A DNA stretch of 64,000 nt from Streptococcus sanguinis (GCF_013343115.1 NZ_CP054570.1:1426001-1490000), one strand, 5' to 3'; counted from the first letter of the stretch, positions 28,448 through 38,872 are shown. Translations and numbers: made by a program. Notes: a model not told the origin generated them from the letters alone.

Positions 28448-29315
28448 TCAATCTCAAACTTTCTATTATCTTTTGAATTTCTTCGCCTGAAAACTCTGTC
28501 TTCTCTTCCAAGTCTTTCAGAATGTCTACAGCTTCATCAAGGGTCTGATTGAAAAAGTTTTTAGCTCCATCCAGTCCCAGAAAGGCTGGATAAGTCGACT
28601 TGGCCGCAGCTAAATCTTTCTGCGGGGTTTTACCCAGCTCTTCAAAGCTGGCCGTCACATCCAAAATATCATCCCGCACTTGAAAGGCCAAGCCCAAGAG
28701 TTCTCCAATCCTACGAAGCTTGTCTTGAACAGACTGCTGAGCCTGAACAATCAAACCAGCTGCGACAAAAGGATAGGTCAGTAGCTTACCCGTCTTATTG
28801 GCATGGATGATTTTTAAATCTTCTAAACTAATTGCTTGGCCTTCGCCTTGCATGTCCAGCACTTGTCCTGCGACCATACCGAAGCTCCCCGATGCCAGAG
28901 ACAACTCAGAAATCAAGTCCACCTTGACCTGACTAGGCAGCTCGGCCCTTGCTAATAGTCCATAGGGGTCCAAAAAGAGAGAATCACCCGCTAAAATAGC
29001 CATATCCTCTCCAAACTTCTTATGGCTAGTCAAGCGGCCGCGACGATAATCGTCATCATCCATAGCCGGCAAATCATCATGGATAAGGCTGCCAGTGTGA
29101 ATCATCTCAAGAGCCGCCGCGACCTGATAGTGGGCCTCAGCCAGCTCTAGGCCAAAAGCTTGAATCAACTCCAATAGCAGTAAGGGACGAATCCGCTTGC
29201 CGCCAGCCTGGACCGAGTACAAAATAACTTCTGATAAATCCGACGACACTTGCTGAGACCTATAAAAATCTTCAATCGTCAGACCAATTTTTTCCAGTTT
29301 CTCGTTTCTTGTCAT
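28440..29315 (-). CDS. ispA: farnesyl/geranyl diphosphate synthase
   Basis: Chain-elongating prenyltransferase that makes farnesyl diphosphate for undecaprenyl-phosphate, the wall lipid carrier. The 291 residues contain the first aspartate-rich motif [15 protein letters not shown] (near residue 83) and the second, DDILD (near 218). [10 protein letters not shown] gives the substrate-binding basic residues. Length is typical. It overlaps xseB by 4 bp upstream and tlyA by 8 bp downstream. Confidence 0.95.
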   Translation of the reverse strand: MTRNEKLEKIGLTIEDFYRSQQVSSDLSEVILYSVQAGGKRIRPLLLLELIQAFGLELAEAHYQVAAALEMIHTGSLIHDDLPAMDDDDYRRGRLTSHKKFGEDMAILAGDSLFLDPYGLLARAELPSQVKVDLISELSLASGSFGMVAGQVLDMQGEGQAISLEDLKIIHANKTGKLLTYPFVAAGLIVQAQQSVQDKLRRIGELLGLAFQVRDDILDVTASFEELGKTPQKDLAAAKSTYPAFLGLDGAKNFFNQTLDEAVDILKDLEEKTEFSGEEIQKIIESLRLNG

Positions 29316-29524
29316 TCCATTTCCGTTTCTGTGCCGTCTGCCTGCATGACCTTAACCAAGGTCTTTTCAGCCTTGTCCAGACTAGCCTGGAGTTCCTTTG
29401 AAAGTTTCATCCCCTTTTGAAATTCCGCAATCGCCTCTTCCAGCGCTACATCACCATTTTCCAGCTTTTGGACAATGACTTCCAAGTCTGCTAAGTTTTC
29501 TTCAAATTTCTTTTCTTTGGACAT
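29312..29524 (-). CDS. xseB: exodeoxyribonuclease VII small subunit
   Basis: A 70-residue, all-helical protein matching the XseB family: [20 protein letters not shown] then [17 protein letters not shown]. Several copies bind one XseA to form the single-strand exonuclease. It overlaps the 3' end of xseA by 23 bp and the start of ispA by 4 bp, so stoichiometry may depend on coupled translation. Confidence 0.96.
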   Translation of the reverse strand: MSKEKKFEENLADLEVIVQKLENGDVALEEAIAEFQKGMKLSKELQASLDKAEKTLVKVMQADGTETEME

Positions 29525-30842
29525 GTTTTACCTCTACTTCCAGCTGCCCATCCCGCATAAGCAGGGTCAGCTCATCTTTTTCTTCAATGCCGGCACTTGA
29601 CTCGACAACCTTTTGATTCTTTTGGACAATAGCATAGCCACGCGCCACGATTCGACTGGTATCCAGCATAAGCAAGGCCTCGGATAATCTCCTGACTTGA
29701 GCCACCTTGTTATCATAAATAACCGCCATGTTGCTGCGCAGCAAACGCTCCAGCTGGGCAGTCTGCTCCTGAAAACGCTGAACGCGACTGAGAGGATTCA
29801 ATGCTTCCAAACGATGCTGCAAGATTTTGACCCGCTGTTGCTCTTCACTATAATATTCGCGAATTTTTTGCTTCAGTCGCAGGTTAAGCTGATCTAACTT
29901 CTGCAGATGGCCATCGTAAAGCCGTTCTGGCTGTCGAAAGATAACCGACTGGGTCAGCTTATTTAACCTCTCTCGATAATAGCTCAGGCGATTGGACATC
30001 GCTCGAGACATGTGGTTTTCCTGCTGCTGCAAATGGCCCAGCAGGTCTAGCTTGGTGACCAGTGTTGCTAGCTCAGCCGCAGCCGTCGGAGTCGCAGCCC
30101 TGTGATCTGCCACAAAGTCGGCTAAAGTCGTATCTGTCTCATGGCCAACACTAGAAATAACAGGAATCCGGGACTCAAAAATAGCCCGAACCGTTTTCTC
30201 TTCGTTGAAAGCCCAGAGATCTTCGATAGAACCGCCACCTCGGCCAATAATCAGTACATCCAAATCCGACCGCTCATTGGCCAGTCTGATGTGGTCAGCA
30301 ACCTGAGCTGCAGCACCATCTCCCTGCACTTTTGTCGGATAAAGGACAATCTCCACTCCCGGAAAGCGACGGCTGACCGTAGTGATAATGTCTCGGATGA
30401 CCGCTCCGCTGGGACTGGTTACGACGCCGATTTTCTTAGGAAACTGGGGCAAGGCTTGCTTGAATTTATCTTGAAAAAGCCCTTCTTCTCCCAGTTTTTT
30501 CTTGAGCTGTTCAAACTGGATAGCCAAGGCACCGATACCATCCGGCTCTGCCTTTTCAATGATAATAGAATAGGAACCGCTCGGCTCATAGAGCTGCACC
30601 CGGCCGATGACATTGATTTTCATGCCTTCTTCCAGCTCAAAGCCTAGCTTCTGGTAGACACCAGACCAAATCGTGACCTGAATGACGGCCTTCTCATCTT
30701 TCAATGAAAAATACTGATGATTAGGACGCCGGCGGAAATTGGACACTTGGCCAGTCAGATAGACCCGCTCCAAATAAGGATCCCGCTCAAACTTCATCTT
30801 CAGATACTTGGTCAAGGTCGAAACCGACAAATACTCTGGCAT
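29502..30842 (-). CDS. xseA: exodeoxyribonuclease VII large subunit
   Basis: Catalytic subunit of ExoVII, cutting single-stranded DNA into oligonucleotides. The 446-residue protein has an N-terminal OB fold ([20 protein letters not shown]), the catalytic core with [13 protein letters not shown] and [36 protein letters not shown] split over residues near 245, and a C-terminal coiled coil. Length is normal. First gene of the xseA-xseB-ispA-tlyA-argR-recN operon; the promoter should lie within 30843-30942. Confidence 0.96.
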   Translation of the reverse strand: MPEYLSVSTLTKYLKMKFERDPYLERVYLTGQVSNFRRRPNHQYFSLKDEKAVIQVTIWSGVYQKLGFELEEGMKINVIGRVQLYEPSGSYSIIIEKAEPDGIGALAIQFEQLKKKLGEEGLFQDKFKQALPQFPKKIGVVTSPSGAVIRDIITTVSRRFPGVEIVLYPTKVQGDGAAAQVADHIRLANERSDLDVLIIGRGGGSIEDLWAFNEEKTVRAIFESRIPVISSVGHETDTTLADFVADHRAATPTAAAELATLVTKLDLLGHLQQQENHMSRAMSNRLSYYRERLNKLTQSVIFRQPERLYDGHLQKLDQLNLRLKQKIREYYSEEQQRVKILQHRLEALNPLSRVQRFQEQTAQLERLLRSNMAVIYDNKVAQVRRLSEALLMLDTSRIVARGYAIVQKNQKVVESSAGIEEKDELTLLMRDGQLEVEVKHVQRKEI

Positions 30843-30942
30843 GTCCTTTTCCTTTCATTTCTAGTTTTTCCGTAACTTTTATTATAACAAAAAACTGCAT
30901 AAAAAACCGATTACAAAGTCTAAAAATCCCCTGAAAAGCTAG

Positions 30943-30974
30943 AAAAAAACTGGGCTTCCACAAAAGAAACCCAG
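30943..30974 (-). terminator. terminator after nnrD
   Basis: Perfect 9-bp inverted repeat, CTGGGCTTC (30950-30958) with GAAACCCAG (30966-30974; one G-T pair), then seven T on the minus strand. Confidence 0.85.
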
Positions 30975-30998
30975 CTGACTTAAAACCTAAGAAAAAGT

Positions 30999-31841
30999 CT
31001 ACTGACTCATCTCCTTCATCCACCTTGGAATAGCTCTGCTGATTGCCGTTGGTAGGACGACATAAGCTTCCTGACCCAATTTATCTGCGATAAGGGAATG
31101 AAGAAGGGTTGCAGCCGCCACTCGCTCAAAGAGACTGCTTGACTTAAACTGACCCGCAAATGCGGCAATCATACCGGCCAGCGTATCCCCCATTCCACCA
31201 GTTGCCTGATAAGGTCCGCCTACTGTCAACTCAAAGACTTGCTCTTGTCCGCTTTGATAGATGGTCGTTCCATGCTTTTTCTGCACGACAATACTGCCCA
31301 AAGGTAGCTGATTGACCGCCACCTGATTGGCTGCCGCTGTCTGATCTGACAAGTTCAAACCCGATAACCCCTCCCACTCCTTTTGATGAGGGGTAAAAAC
31401 TGTTTGGGCTTTTGGAAATGGCAAAGCTGCTTTGCTAAAGAGTGAGATGGCTCCGCCATCCACAATGAGAATCTGCTGTTCTGCCACAGTCTGGACAACA
31501 CTTTGTAGGATATCTAGACCTAGTTGATTCTCTGCTAGGCCTGGACCAATCAAGACTAAATCTGATTTAGCCAACTGCTCTGTCAATCGGTCTTGCTCCT
31601 CTATGTCAAAGGCCATGGCCTCCGGTAAATGACTGTGCAGAGGGGCGATATTTTCTCTGTCTGTAGCAACAGTCACCAGACCGGCCCCACTATTGACTGC
31701 TGCCAAAGCTGCCATGATAATTGCGCCCCCATAAGGATAGGTCCCCCCAATCAATAAGAGACGGCCGTAGTCGCCCTTGTGACTATCCAAGGGACGTTCC
31801 CTAATGACCCTTTTTAAAACATTTTCAGCATTTTTTACCAT
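30999..31841 (-). CDS. nnrD: ADP/ATP-dependent NAD(P)H-hydrate dehydratase
   Basis: Repairs hydrated NAD(P)H using ADP or ATP. The 280-residue ribokinase-like protein begins with the typical GDYGRLLLIGGTYPYGGAII and has LIGPGLAENQ, VFTPHQKEW (substrate-binding His), and the catalytic GGMGDTLAGMIAAF near residue 220. The epimerase half present in fused forms is absent, as in many Gram-positive bacteria. Single gene with a strong terminator. Confidence 0.92.
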   Translation of the reverse strand: MVKNAENVLKRVIRERPLDSHKGDYGRLLLIGGTYPYGGAIIMAALAAVNSGAGLVTVATDRENIAPLHSHLPEAMAFDIEEQDRLTEQLAKSDLVLIGPGLAENQLGLDILQSVVQTVAEQQILIVDGGAISLFSKAALPFPKAQTVFTPHQKEWEGLSGLNLSDQTAAANQVAVNQLPLGSIVVQKKHGTTIYQSGQEQVFELTVGGPYQATGGMGDTLAGMIAAFAGQFKSSSLFERVAAATLLHSLIADKLGQEAYVVLPTAISRAIPRWMKEMSQ

Positions 31842-31935
31842 GATATTCTCCTAAACCAACTTTATCCTGCACTTCAAACCTATCTTCATTATACACCAAA
31901 AGGCACCTAAACAGATGCCTCGTATCATAAGAAAG

Positions 31936-32709
31936 TTATTTTTCCCGAAAATCTGCAAATTTTTGTAAGATTCTTGCTGCGACTGCCTTGGGTAAATTTT
32001 CCTGAAAGGCAACCTGCTCATCCGCATAATCGCTCAAGCCTGGGAAATCCCCAACCTGCACAGCGTAGAGAGAATTCTTAAAGAGCTGGATATCATTTTG
32101 ATCATTACCAAAAGCCACATAATCCGAACCGCAGAGTTCCTTTACAGTTGAAGCTTTATTGGTTTCAGCCGGATTGATATAAAAACATTTCTCATGTTCA
32201 TGATAGTCTAGACTTAGATTAGGCAAGCTTGCAAAACGAGCCTGTACATCATCTAAGAGTTGCTCATGATTCCCCATGTAAATAACGACCTTAATAGGAT
32301 GCTGGAGTTCAGCCAGTTCCAGCCGTCTTGCCCGCTTGAGAGGATCTACACTGGCAATAAAAGGGATTTTTTCTAAAATCTGGCCGCTGTAGTCAAAGGT
32401 ATTATCAACGAAAAAAGGCAAATTATAGGTCAAACAAGTATCTAAAATGGCTTGATAACTTGACTGATGCAGCTGACGCTCAAACATCAGCTGTCCATTC
32501 TGATAAGCTACTCCGCCATTCAGGCCAATCACTATCTGCTGACTCAATTCCGAACCTAATAGTCCCAGACAATCTCGATAGGAGCGCGCCGAAGCAAACA
32601 GAACTTCATGCCCAAACTGAGGAGCCGTCAGCAGGACCTGCTTAATCTCCTCATCAATCGTCATATAATCAAAGGACAAGGTCCCATCCAAATCAAAAAC
32701 AAATTTCAT
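31936..32709 (-). CDS. Cof-type HAD-IIB phosphatase
   Basis: A 257-residue haloacid-dehalogenase-type hydrolase: motif I FDLDGTL (residues 5-11), motif II FASARS, the C2B cap domain at about 75-185, the conserved Lys in TNKASTV (motif III) and motif [13 protein letters not shown]. Members dephosphorylate sugar phosphates, FMN or PLP; the substrate is unknown here. It overlaps folD by 4 bp (ATGA), so they share an mRNA. A weak hairpin with GGCATC/GTGCC (31892-31916) follows the gene. Confidence 0.88.
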   Translation of the reverse strand: MKFVFDLDGTLSFDYMTIDEEIKQVLLTAPQFGHEVLFASARSYRDCLGLLGSELSQQIVIGLNGGVAYQNGQLMFERQLHQSSYQAILDTCLTYNLPFFVDNTFDYSGQILEKIPFIASVDPLKRARRLELAELQHPIKVVIYMGNHEQLLDDVQARFASLPNLSLDYHEHEKCFYINPAETNKASTVKELCGSDYVAFGNDQNDIQLFKNSLYAVQVGDFPGLSDYADEQVAFQENLPKAVAARILQKFADFREK

Positions 32710-33560
32710 GATTCAAGACTCCGTTTAAAGGCCTGGTAGGTCTGCTCCATCAGCATGGTAATGGTCATAGGTCCAACACCTCCAGGTACAGGGGTAATCA
32801 GACTAGCAATTTCAGACACTTCATCAAACTTAACATCGCCAATCAGCTTGCCATTTTCATCTCGGTTCATACCGACATCAATGACAACAGCTCCTTCCTT
32901 GACAAAGTCCTTGGTCACAAAATGTCCACGTCCGATAGCCACCACCAAAATATCTGCCCGCTTAGCAGTCTTAGCTAGATTGTGGGTCCGTGAATGCGTC
33001 AGAGTCACTGTCGCATTCTTAGCTAAAAGGAGCTGAGCCATGGGCTTACCAACAATATTACTCCGCCCGATGACAACCGCTCGCTTGCCTTCCAGTTCAA
33101 CGCCATATTCATGGAACATTGCCATAATGCCCGCAGGAGTAGCCGGAATCATGACCGGATGACCGCTCCATAGCTTGCCCATATTAAGCGGATGAAAGCC
33201 ATCAACATCCTTGTCTGGATCAATGGCCAGCAGCACAGCTTCATCATCGATATGGTCAGGCAAGGGCAGCTGGACCAAAATCCCATGCCAGTCAGGATTT
33301 TGATTATAGGTTTCAATCAAGCTCAAGAGCTCTTCCTGGCTGGTTGCTTCTGGCAGACGTTCTACCTTACTCCGAAAGCCAGCAGCCAAGGCTGAGCGCT
33401 CTTTATTACGTACGTAGATTTGACTGGCTGGATTATTTCCCACCACAATCACTACCAAGCCCGGTACCTGACCTGTCTTTTCTTTGAGGCGAGCCGTTTT
33501 TTCGGCTAATTTTTTCTGAAGCTTCTCTGCCAAACCTCTACCATCAATAATCTGGGCCAT
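32706..33560 (-). CDS. folD: bifunctional methylenetetrahydrofolate dehydrogenase/cyclohydrolase
   Basis: Makes 10-formyl-THF from 5,10-methylene-THF with NADP. The 284-residue protein has YVRNKERSA (the catalytic Lys and its Tyr), [46 protein letters not shown] (cofactor loop) and [15 protein letters not shown]. All standard motifs are intact. Translationally coupled to the HAD phosphatase downstream. Confidence 0.97.
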   Translation of the reverse strand: MAQIIDGRGLAEKLQKKLAEKTARLKEKTGQVPGLVVIVVGNNPASQIYVRNKERSALAAGFRSKVERLPEATSQEELLSLIETYNQNPDWHGILVQLPLPDHIDDEAVLLAIDPDKDVDGFHPLNMGKLWSGHPVMIPATPAGIMAMFHEYGVELEGKRAVVIGRSNIVGKPMAQLLLAKNATVTLTHSRTHNLAKTAKRADILVVAIGRGHFVTKDFVKEGAVVIDVGMNRDENGKLIGDVKFDEVSEIASLITPVPGGVGPMTITMLMEQTYQAFKRSLES

Positions 33561-33734
33561 GTCATTCTCATTTCTTTTTCATTATCTTTTTCATTATACC
33601 AAAAAAATTTGTGCCCAGCCTATAACTTTTTCTTATATAAGGTTATAAGGTAGGGATTCATTGGCAGCTAGTGGTAAAATTTTCAGCCCTACTGAATCAT
33701 TTCTATCTCTTTTAAAATAAGATAAAAAGGGTAA

Positions 33735-33760
33735 AAATAAAAAGCAGCTAAGTGCTTTTT
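33735..33760 (-). terminator. terminator after the DUF1797 gene
   Basis: AAAAAGCA (33739-33746) pairs with TGCTTTTT (33753-33760), T-rich run after on the minus strand; the stem reaches into the stop codon. Confidence 0.7.
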
Positions 33761-33989
33761 AGTAGAGTAATTCATAAATTTCCATTGCAATCAAATCGAT
33801 GCTGTCGAAAGTATAGGTTTCACGCGCTGCGACATCACGCAAGGTGAAGACAGAGCCGTTTTCTTCATCGTAACTGTAAGCTACTTCTGCTACAACAACT
33901 CCTTCACGCTCAAAATTACGTTTCAAATTTCCGCCATCCTTAGCCATAGCTTCTAAGCGGTTAATAATTCTAACTAAATGTGATTCCAT
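33759..33989 (-). CDS. DUF1797 (YkuJ-like) small protein
   Basis: A 76-residue acidic protein with the DUF1797 pattern: an N-terminal helix (ESHLVRIINRLEAMAKDGG), a beta-rich centre (FEREGVVVAEVAYSYDEENG) and DSIDLIAMEIYELLY at the end. Function unknown; it is widely conserved in lactic acid bacteria and bacilli. It is monocistronic, divergent from clpE. Confidence 0.9.
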   Translation of the reverse strand: MESHLVRIINRLEAMAKDGGNLKRNFEREGVVVAEVAYSYDEENGSVFTLRDVAARETYTFDSIDLIAMEIYELLY

Positions 33990-34129
33990 TTTGTTTCTCC
34001 TATTTACTTAGTTCCCTCTTATTTTACCATAAATAGCGACTGAAATACCACTAAAAGCCTATTTTTTGTAATTTTTCAAGAATTTGTTTTCATTCTGCTC
34101 GGTCTAAGGGAGGATTTTGTAGTAAATTC

Positions 34130-34187
34130 TTGCAAAGTTCGAGAATACTGATATAATGAAACTATAAAACTTTGACTATTTTTGACC
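34130..34187 (+). promoter_or_regulatory. clpE promoter with CtsR operator
   Basis: TTGCAA (34130-34135), 16 nt, TATAAT (34152-34157). Just after the expected start lies GGTCAAA-AAT-AGTCAAA, read on the minus strand (34171-34187). This fits the CtsR heptad repeat RGTCAAANANRGTCAAA, so clpE should be repressed by CtsR and induced by heat or protein damage. ctsR itself is not in the window. Confidence 0.85.
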
Positions 34188-34238
34188 TTTAATTATTTCT
34201 ATAAATAGCTTGCACACTAAAAGAAAAGAGGTATCTGC

Positions 34239-36509
34239 ATGCTTTGCCAAAATTGTAAAATCAATGAATCTACGATTCACCTTTATACCAACGTAAATGG
34301 CCATAAACAGCAGGTGGATTTGTGTCAAAACTGCTACCAAATCATGAAAACAGACCCTGAACATTCCTTGTTCGGCGGAATTGCTAATGCCAACAATCAC
34401 GGAACAGATCCTATCGATGACTTCTTCAACAGCCTCAGCAATTTCCAACATCCTCAGGAACCAACTACTCCTCCCACCCAATCTGGCGGAGCCTATGGAG
34501 GCGGTGGCGGCTACGGTTCAAATCCTAGCAAGGGTGGTCAGCCTCAGCCAAGTCCGCAAAAGCCAAAAGGCCTGCTGGAAGAGTTTGGTATCAACGTGAC
34601 TGAGTTGGCTCGCCGAGGCGAGATTGATCCTGTTATTGGCCGTGATGAAGAAATCGTCCGTGTCATTGAAATCCTTAACCGCCGCACCAAAAATAATCCT
34701 GTTCTCATAGGAGAGCCAGGAGTCGGAAAAACAGCCGTGGTGGAAGGTCTGGCCCAGAAAATTGTCGATGGTGATGTGCCTCATAAACTCCAAGGCAAGG
34801 AGGTTATCCGCCTAGACGTTGTCAGCTTAGTACAGGGAACTGGTATCCGTGGCCAATTTGAGGAGAGAATGCAGAAGCTCATTGATGAGATTCGTTCTCG
34901 TCAGGATGTCATTCTCTTCATTGATGAAATCCATGAAATTGTCGGAGCAGGCTCAGCTGGCGATGGCAATATGGACGCTGGGAACATTCTCAAACCAGCT
35001 CTGGCTCGCGGAGAACTCCAGATGGTCGGAGCAACCACTCTCAATGAATACCGTATCATTGAGAAGGACGCTGCACTGGAGCGCCGTATGCAACCCGTTA
35101 AGGTAGACGAGCCGACGGTAGAAGAAACCATTACCATCCTCAAAGGGATTCAGAAAAAATACGAAGACTACCATCACGTCAAGTACACAGATGCGGCCAT
35201 CGAAGCTGCTGCGCTTCTCTCCAACCGCTACATCCAAGATCGCTTCTTGCCAGACAAGGCTATTGACCTCTTGGATGAGGCTGGATCCAAGATGAATCTG
35301 ACCCTCAACTTTGTTGACCCCAAGGTCATTGACCAACGTCTGATTGAGGCCGAAAACCTCAAGGCTCAGGCGACTCGTGACGAAGATTTCGAGAAAGCAG
35401 CTTACTTCCGCGACCAGATTGCCAAGTACAAGGAACTCCAGCAGACAAGTGTGCTAGACAAGGATACTCCGATTATCAGCGAGAAAACGATTGAGCATAT
35501 CGTAGAGCAAAAGACCAATATCCCAGTTGGCGACCTCAAAGAAAAAGAACAGTCTCAACTAGTCAATCTTGCCAGTGACTTAAAGGCTCATGTCATCGGC
35601 CAAGACGATGCTGTGGATAAGATCGCCAAGGCTATCCGCCGCAACCGGGTCGGGCTAGGAAGTCCTAATCGCCCAATCGGCAGCTTCCTCTTTGTCGGAC
35701 CAACTGGTGTCGGTAAGACTGAGCTGTCTAAGCAACTAGCCATTGAGCTCTTTGGCTCGGCTGACAGCATGATTCGCTTTGATATGAGTGAATATATGGA
35801 AAAACACAGCGTGGCCAAACTGGTCGGTGCCCCTCCGGGCTATGTCGGCTATGATGAAGCTGGCCAATTGACTGAGCGCGTCCGCCGCAATCCCTACTCA
35901 CTCATTCTGCTGGATGAGGTGGAAAAAGCCCATCCCGATGTTATGCACATGTTCCTGCAGGTTCTAGATGATGGCCGCCTGACCGATGGTCAAGGCCGGA
36001 CTGTCAGCTTCAAGGACACCATTATCATCATGACATCCAATGCCGGAACTGGCAAAGCTGAAGCCAGCGTTGGCTTTGGAGCAGCGCGTGAAGGCCGCAC
36101 TAACTCCGTTTTGGGTGAATTGGGCAACTTCTTCAGTCCTGAGTTTATGAACCGCTTTGACGGCATTATCGAATTCCAGGCGCTCAGCAAGGACAATCTG
36201 CTGCAAATCGTCAACCTTATGCTGGACGATGTCAATCAACGTTTGGCAACCAACGACATTCATCTGGATGTTACAGAGAAAGTCAAAGAAAAATTAGTTG
36301 ACCTGGGCTACGATCCAAAAATGGGTGCTCGCCCACTGCGCCGTACCATTCAGGACCATATTGAAGATGCTATTACTGACTTTTATCTGGAAAATCCAAG
36401 CGAAAAAGAGCTCAAAGCTATCATGACCAGCAATGGCAAGATTCTCATCAAGTCAGCCAAGAAAACTGAAAGCACAGAGTCCGTTAATTCATCACAAGAA
36501 GAAAAATAA
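34239..36509 (+). CDS. clpE: ClpE, ATP-dependent Clp unfoldase
   Basis: AAA+ partner of ClpP for removing damaged proteins. The 756 residues contain an N-terminal four-cysteine zinc finger (Cys3, 6, 29, 32), a Gly/Pro/Gln-rich linker, and a first AAA domain (Walker [10 protein letters not shown] near residue 157). A UVR-type coiled segment ([18 protein letters not shown]) follows, then a second AAA domain ([10 protein letters not shown] near 486) with C-terminal sensor helices. The zinc finger separates it from ClpC, ClpL and ClpB. It is the only large plus-strand gene in the middle of the window and stands alone. Confidence 0.96.
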   Translation: MLCQNCKINESTIHLYTNVNGHKQQVDLCQNCYQIMKTDPEHSLFGGIANANNHGTDPIDDFFNSLSNFQHPQEPTTPPTQSGGAYGGGGGYGSNPSKGGQPQPSPQKPKGLLEEFGINVTELARRGEIDPVIGRDEEIVRVIEILNRRTKNNPVLIGEPGVGKTAVVEGLAQKIVDGDVPHKLQGKEVIRLDVVSLVQGTGIRGQFEERMQKLIDEIRSRQDVILFIDEIHEIVGAGSAGDGNMDAGNILKPALARGELQMVGATTLNEYRIIEKDAALERRMQPVKVDEPTVEETITILKGIQKKYEDYHHVKYTDAAIEAAALLSNRYIQDRFLPDKAIDLLDEAGSKMNLTLNFVDPKVIDQRLIEAENLKAQATRDEDFEKAAYFRDQIAKYKELQQTSVLDKDTPIISEKTIEHIVEQKTNIPVGDLKEKEQSQLVNLASDLKAHVIGQDDAVDKIAKAIRRNRVGLGSPNRPIGSFLFVGPTGVGKTELSKQLAIELFGSADSMIRFDMSEYMEKHSVAKLVGAPPGYVGYDEAGQLTERVRRNPYSLILLDEVEKAHPDVMHMFLQVLDDGRLTDGQGRTVSFKDTIIIMTSNAGTGKAEASVGFGAAREGRTNSVLGELGNFFSPEFMNRFDGIIEFQALSKDNLLQIVNLMLDDVNQRLATNDIHLDVTEKVKEKLVDLGYDPKMGARPLRRTIQDHIEDAITDFYLENPSEKELKAIMTSNGKILIKSAKKTESTESVNSSQEEK

Positions 36510-36518
36510 TTTTCGACA

Positions 36519-36555
36519 AAATAGAGCAGAAAACAATTAGTTTTCTGCTCTATTT
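36519..36555. terminator. bidirectional terminator between clpE and the GyrI-like gene
   Basis: Perfect 14-bp stem ATAGAGCAGAAAAC (36521-36534) with its complement at 36540-36553, five-base loop. Confidence 0.85.
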
Positions 36556-36557
36556 CT

Positions 36558-37172
36558 TTATTGATTTTTCTGAACCCTATAGCGCAGAATTGTTTTCAGC
36601 TTGCTAGGGTCTGTCCGATTCAGATTATTGAGATAGATTTCTCTATGAGTGTGTGAAATCCGTTTCAGCTGGTGATTCTGGCAAAAGGCATCCATTTTAG
36701 TGAAGGATTGAGGTTCTTCGTCAAAAGGACCCAGATGCAGCATGGCGACACACTCTCCTTCCGTCATTTCTTCAAAACGAATCTCGTCATAGAGAGGATT
36801 AGGCTTTTTGACACGGACTTGTTCCAGGGCCTTTTTCACCATCTCTTCAGTGATAAAGTCCGGCTGCCCAAGCATAATGGTATAAATCAATTCTTCTTTA
36901 ATGAGTTCTCCTGCTTGCTCTTGCTGCCAAAGTCCTTCCAAGGGATAGACTGTAAAATCAGTAAATTCTTGCTCGGCCGCTGTCTTTTTGTAGTTCATCT
37001 TGATTGCATAGGCTAAACTGTACAGAGCACCAACTCGTTCCGAAAAGTCAGCAGCATTAGGATTGCCCTTGCCGTCAATCATGATAAAAGACTGGGCAGG
37101 AACATCTATAAGACAGGGTTTAGACTTGATTTGATATAATTCAAGATTGGCTTTTCTCCATTCATATTTCAT
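36558..37172 (-). CDS. GyrI-like small-molecule-binding protein (module A)
   Basis: A 204-residue protein of the GyrI-like/effector-binding superfamily without a DNA-binding domain. The fold's second repeat is clear near the end: GECVAMLHLGPFDEEPQSF, then EIYLNNLNRTDPSKLKTILR, typical of stand-alone GyrI-like proteins in Firmicutes. Such proteins bind drugs or metabolites, and some hydrolyse them; no ligand can be named. It lies 59 bp downstream of a WYL-domain regulator on the same strand, separated by an inverted repeat that may be operator, terminator or both. Confidence 0.82.
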   Translation of the reverse strand: MKYEWRKANLELYQIKSKPCLIDVPAQSFIMIDGKGNPNAADFSERVGALYSLAYAIKMNYKKTAAEQEFTDFTVYPLEGLWQQEQAGELIKEELIYTIMLGQPDFITEEMVKKALEQVRVKKPNPLYDEIRFEEMTEGECVAMLHLGPFDEEPQSFTKMDAFCQNHQLKRISHTHREIYLNNLNRTDPSKLKTILRYRVQKNQ

Positions 37173-37213
37173 GAGAGAGCCCTCCTTTCTTTACTACAAA
37201 CAGTATAGCAAAG

Positions 37214-37240
37214 AAAAGCTGACAACCTCTGTCAGCTTTT
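37214..37240 (-). promoter_or_regulatory. inverted repeat between WYL gene and GyrI-like gene (module A)
   Basis: Perfect 11-bp arms AAAAGCTGACA and TGTCAGCTTTT, five-base centre. It covers the WYL stop codon and is followed on the minus strand by CTTTTCTTTG, so it can act as a terminator. The TGACA...TGTCA core matches the operator candidate of module B. A TATACT at about 37203-37208 may drive the GyrI-like gene. Confidence 0.55.
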
Positions 37241-38131
37241 ATAAATATCGGCAATGGCTTTTAACTTTTCTTTGAATTCTTCCCGTAACCGAGGCGGCTC
37301 TAGGATTTCAACTCCATCCAAAAAGGATAGCAAGTAGATATAAAGACTATCGTGACTCGGCAAATGCGTTTCGACATAAAGGCCCCCATCAGTCTCCTCT
37401 ATCTCTGCTTCTGAAAACTCCTCGTACACCCGAAAGGCATGTTTCTTGTCAAATTTCAAAATGACTTTTACAGAATCTCTTAGCTGCTCCTCAGGGCTAA
37501 ATTTCTCATCCAAGACTCTCTGCTTAAATCTTTCCTCTAACATCTGACAGTCTCTCATTCTGCTGAGTTTAAAAAAGCGCGGAGCTTGTCTTAAACGACA
37601 AAAGCCAGCAACATACCAGTTTTGGCTTTTAAATACTAACTTCAGCGTCTCTATCTTGCGCTGCTCTCTTTCTCCCCGCCCATTCAAATAAGAAAAAGAC
37701 AAGACTCTTCTTTGCAAGATTGCCTGCTTAATAGTATCAAACAGTTCTTTCTGATCTGCTTTTTTGCGCCAGTCAGTGAAATCCACCTCCAGCCAGGAAG
37801 TTGCCTGAACTTGAAACAAGGACTGTAGCTTAGACAGGGTCTCTACTTGCTCGCCATCTGTTAAAATCTGGAAGTCTTGAAGAGCAGCTAATAGCTCATC
37901 CCTCTCAGACTCTGAAAACAAAGCCTTGTCTAAGACAAAATCCTTCATCAGAAAAATACCCCCGCCCTTGCCTGGGCTACAATAGATAGGGATTCCTGCC
38001 AAACTCAGCTTGTCCACATCTCGATAGATGGTCCGAATGGATACTTCAAATAGTGAGGCCAATTCGGGAGCTGTTGTGCGGCCCTGCTCTAAAAGAAGAT
38101 ATAGGATTTTAAAAAGTCTGCTTTCTGTCAT
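37232..38131 (-). CDS. YafY-type HTH-WYL transcriptional regulator (module A)
   Basis: A 299-residue regulator. Residues 1-60 form an HTH_11/DeoR-like winged helix (TTAPELASLFEVSIRTIYRD), and a GKGGGIFLMKDF wing follows. A WYL domain occupies about 140-225 (RRVLSFSYLNGRGEREQRKI, then NWYVAGFCRL), and a C-terminal WCX-like extension ends it. WYL domains usually bind a ligand, often nucleotide-like, but this one is not known. It is a close paralogue of the regulator at 59067-59966. A TTATAAT stretch just upstream (about 38138-38150) is the likely -10. Confidence 0.88.
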   Translation of the reverse strand: MTESRLFKILYLLLEQGRTTAPELASLFEVSIRTIYRDVDKLSLAGIPIYCSPGKGGGIFLMKDFVLDKALFSESERDELLAALQDFQILTDGEQVETLSKLQSLFQVQATSWLEVDFTDWRKKADQKELFDTIKQAILQRRVLSFSYLNGRGEREQRKIETLKLVFKSQNWYVAGFCRLRQAPRFFKLSRMRDCQMLEERFKQRVLDEKFSPEEQLRDSVKVILKFDKKHAFRVYEEFSEAEIEETDGGLYVETHLPSHDSLYIYLLSFLDGVEILEPPRLREEFKEKLKAIADIYKS

Positions 38132-38291
38132 AAAACCACCTCGCTCCTATTATAACAATTTCTTCTAAAAATGTTTTACCATTCCTATAAAGAAGAGTTT
38201 TCTAAACGGTCGGAGGAAGGAATTTATTATTTGAAGGGGATTTCTTTCAAGGACTATCATTCTTTTTCTGTCCAATAAACCGAGTAAATTC

Positions 38292-38320
38292 TTGACAGCT
38301 GGTCCTTAGTCCATTATGAT
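38292..38320 (+). promoter_or_regulatory. promoter of the NUDIX gene
   Basis: Consensus TTGACA (38292-38297), exactly 17 nt, TATGAT (38315-38320). Confidence 0.7.
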
Positions 38321-38355
38321 AGATAGTAAACTGACTAGAGATTGAGGATATTAGA

Positions 38356-38805
38356 ATGACAAATCCAACCTTTGGTGAAAAGGAAGCAAATGTAGAATAT
38401 GTGACCCGCTACGGAGTCTATGCCGTTATCCCAGATGAAAAGAAAGAAAAGATTATTTTGGTCCAGGCGCCTAATGGAGCTTGGTTTCTGCCCGGTGGAG
38501 AGATTGAAGAGGGGGAAAACCATCAGACTGCGCTTGAACGCGAGCTGATGGAAGAACTTGGATTCACAGCCCAGCTTGGACGCTATCTTGGACAGGCTGA
38601 TGAATATTTTTACTCTCGCCACCGCGACACCCATTTCTACAACCCAGCCTACCTGTATGAGGTCACCTCTTTCCAAGAAGTCCAAAAACCGCTGGAAGAT
38701 TTCAACCAGCTTGCCTGGTTCCCAGTCGAAGAAGCTATTGAAACACTCAAACGCGGCAGCCATAAATGGGGTATCCAAGCCTGGAAAAATACACTTAAAG
38801 CTTAA
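38356..38805 (+). CDS. NUDIX hydrolase
   Basis: A 149-residue single-domain NUDIX protein with a complete box, GGEIEEGENHQTALEREL then MEELGF (G-x5-E-x7-RE-x2-EE-x-G). Short plus-strand gene with a consensus promoter. It is close to the MutT/8-oxo-dGTPase-like or diadenosine-polyphosphate group, but the substrate cannot be read from sequence. Nearby plus-strand DUF1827 gene has its own promoter. Confidence 0.88.
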   Translation: MTNPTFGEKEANVEYVTRYGVYAVIPDEKKEKIILVQAPNGAWFLPGGEIEEGENHQTALERELMEELGFTAQLGRYLGQADEYFYSRHRDTHFYNPAYLYEVTSFQEVQKPLEDFNQLAWFPVEEAIETLKRGSHKWGIQAWKNTLKA

Positions 38806-38872
38806 AGAAATCATTCACAATTCATAGCAAACATGTTATAATAATAGCAGGTATAAAGCAGGAGGAAATCGT

